A DNA stretch of 8,447 nucleotides. Origin: Bacteroidota bacterium (lineage in GTDB: Bacteria > Bacteroidota > Bacteroidia > Bacteroidales > Marinifilaceae). The translations under genes and the position numbers were made by a program. This document shows, piece by piece, positions 7,699-8,447 of this stretch; positions within the stretch are counted from its first letter, which is position 1, and each line of letters starts with the position of its first letter. The DNA is taken from assembly GCA_023400335.1 (NCBI GenBank), contig JAEXFF010000003.1:1-8447 (forward strand), read 5' to 3'. Below the pieces are notes generated by a model. The model ran no database searches, had not been told where the DNA came from, and saw only the letters and a list, made by a program, of their open reading frames with translations.

Positions 7699-7816
7699 AT
7701 ATTAATCTATTCTCATTTCTACTTTTTGCCCCTAGCATCCACCCTCTTTTGCAGGAGACTACTCAAAAGACTTTCCCCTCTTTTAAGCTCGATTTTAAGA
7801 ACCAATGGTTTTAGAA
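7699..7816. other. Intergenic gap with small competing hairpins
   Basis: These 118 bases separate the FGE-like gene from the PEGA gene run. No TAnnTTTG promoter box is seen on the minus strand (the best is GTCTTTTG), so an independent promoter is neither shown nor excluded. Arm 7764-7769 (CAAAAG) can pair with 7746-7751 (CTTTTG), while the overlapping 7765-7770 (AAAAGA) can pair with 7779-7784 (TCTTTT), giving mutually exclusive weak stems. A small dyad AACC-AAT-GGTT lies at 7800-7810, just after the upstream stop. None is followed by a convincing T tract, so no terminator is called. Confidence 0.35.
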
Positions 7817-8447
7817 CTAAAAAACTAACCGCAAACCGAGATCGGAGTAACGGAAGCCCGGGCCTCTGAGGCCACGGCGCGACACACGGCCATTGCCAGC
7901 AGCGTCGCCCCAGCCACCACTCCGATACACCCGGGAAGAACCGCTCCCCGGACCTATAGGGTCTGTCTGAGACTTCCCTCTATATTTCCCGTACCGATCC
8001 GAACACCATTCATAAACATTTCCGCTCATATCATATAATCCCAATTCATTCGGCCTCTTTTGTCCTACAGGGTGAGTACAACAATTATTTTTAGTAACCT
8101 TTTTAACTTCCCATTCTCCTCCCAATATTTCCTCTCCACTATTTTCCCAAAACCACCCTACTTCCGACAAAGTATTACTCCCCGAATATTTATTACCCTG
8201 ACTTTTACTCCCACCACGGGCTGCATATTCCCACTGAGCTTCTGTCGGTAATTTAAAATCCAAACCCGTCAAGGTATTTAATTTTTGTATAAATGCCTGA
8301 CAATCTTCCCAACTTACTTGCTCTACCGGCAAATCCTTACCCTGAAAATGAGAAGGATTGTTACCCATCACAACTTCCCATTCCTGCTGACTTACTTCAT
8401 ATTTACAAATATAATAATCACTTAATGTGACTGTATGAATTGGTTTC
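7817..8447 (-). CDS. FGE-sulfatase (SUMF1)-like domain protein, 3' part only
   Basis: The open frame enters from the right edge and ends at TAG 7819-7817, giving 209 visible residues from KPIHTVTLSDYYI. The fold is shown by CKYEVSQQEWEVVMGNNPSHF, PVEQVSWEDCQAFIQKLN, FKLPTEAQWEYAARGG, HPVGQKRPNELGLYDMSG, NVYEWCSDRYG and a final LGLRLVF. This is the FGE-sulfatase family of the C-type lectin fold. The true N-terminus is outside the window; the GTG at 8371 is an internal Val codon, not a start. The cysteine pair required by genuine formylglycine-generating enzymes is absent: the aligned stretch after GGW has none. A binding domain is therefore more likely than sulfatase activation. The last ~110 bases are strongly GC-rich and poor in coding-strand A compared with the rest, as in DGR target genes. 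By analogy with its neighbours, the missing part may carry a signal peptide and PEGA repeats (inference). Confidence 0.92.
   Translation of the reverse strand, partial: KPIHTVTLSDYYICKYEVSQQEWEVVMGNNPSHFQGKDLPVEQVSWEDCQAFIQKLNTLTGLDFKLPTEAQWEYAARGGSKSQGNKYSGSNTLSEVGWFWENSGEEILGGEWEVKKVTKNNCCTHPVGQKRPNELGLYDMSGNVYEWCSDRYGKYRGKSQTDPIGPGSGSSRVYRSGGWGDAAGNGRVSRRGLRGPGFRYSDLGLRLVF
7820..7933 (-). other. Candidate DGR variable region at the 3' end of the FGE-like gene
   Basis: This 38-codon segment runs from RVYRSGGW to LGLRLVF. Bases 7831-7930 are 67% GC with 9 coding-strand adenines per 100, against 39% GC and 39 adenines per 100 at 8041-8140 of the same gene. At positions where relatives typically carry Asn runs, the codons are GGC GAC GCT, CGC, GGC CTC, GGC, TTC and TAC TCC GAT. 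All end in C or T, as expected if AAC/AAT codons of a template repeat were changed at their adenines. The invariant residues between them (GGW, RVS-x-R, P-x-x-R, LGLRLV) keep the fold. No template repeat or reverse transcriptase lies in the window, so this is a candidate only. Confidence 0.55.

Noticed and set aside
8369..8371. GTG at 8371 as the start of the FGE-like gene
   Set aside because: The reading frame and family similarity (VTLSDYYICKYEVSQQEWEVV) continue upstream to the window edge, so this GTG is an internal Val codon.

Overview
The window comes from a Bacteroidetes genome, most likely order Bacteroidales. Four things point there: a tyrosine recombinase with the N-terminus typical of Bacteroides mobile elements, a TAnnTTTG-type -7 promoter motif, start codons mostly lacking Shine-Dalgarno sites, and secreted proteins whose predicted mature ends begin with Gln-Gln. 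The species cannot be named from this sequence alone. All supported genes lie on the minus strand, so the window reads biologically from right to left.

Layout in transcription order. (1) 8447-7817 is the 3' part of a gene ending in a formylglycine-generating-enzyme-like (FGE-sulfatase/SUMF1) domain. It lacks the FGE catalytic cysteines. Its last ~110 bases differ sharply in composition from the rest of the gene and look like the variable region of a diversity-generating retroelement (DGR). (2) 7816-7699 is a 118-base gap with small competing hairpins. (3) 7698-464 is a tight run of three paralogous genes encoding large secreted multidomain proteins of 683, 998 and 726 residues. The first two overlap by four bases (ATGA); the third starts nine bases after the second ends. 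(4) 463-155 is a non-coding stretch containing a strong intrinsic terminator for that run and a promoter and ribosome site for the next gene. (5) 154-1 is the 5' end of a tyrosine recombinase that runs off the left edge, so the border of an integrative element or of a recombinase-controlled locus probably lies in or near 155-463.

The three paralogs share one plan: a type I signal peptide, a conserved N-terminal module of about 110 residues that I cannot name, then four or five PEGA-type beta repeats. Each then carries a different tail. The 683-residue protein ends in a kelch-like propeller. The 998-residue protein has a Sel1-like repeat, a kelch-like propeller and a DUF1566/Lcl-like C-type-lectin-fold domain. 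The 726-residue protein has Sel1 repeats and a FISUMP domain. With the FGE-like gene upstream, the locus collects several C-type-lectin-fold or propeller heads. I infer a set of exported scaffold proteins presenting different binding heads, one of which may be hypervariable. No reverse transcriptase, template repeat or Avd gene is visible here, so the DGR reading rests on the target side alone.
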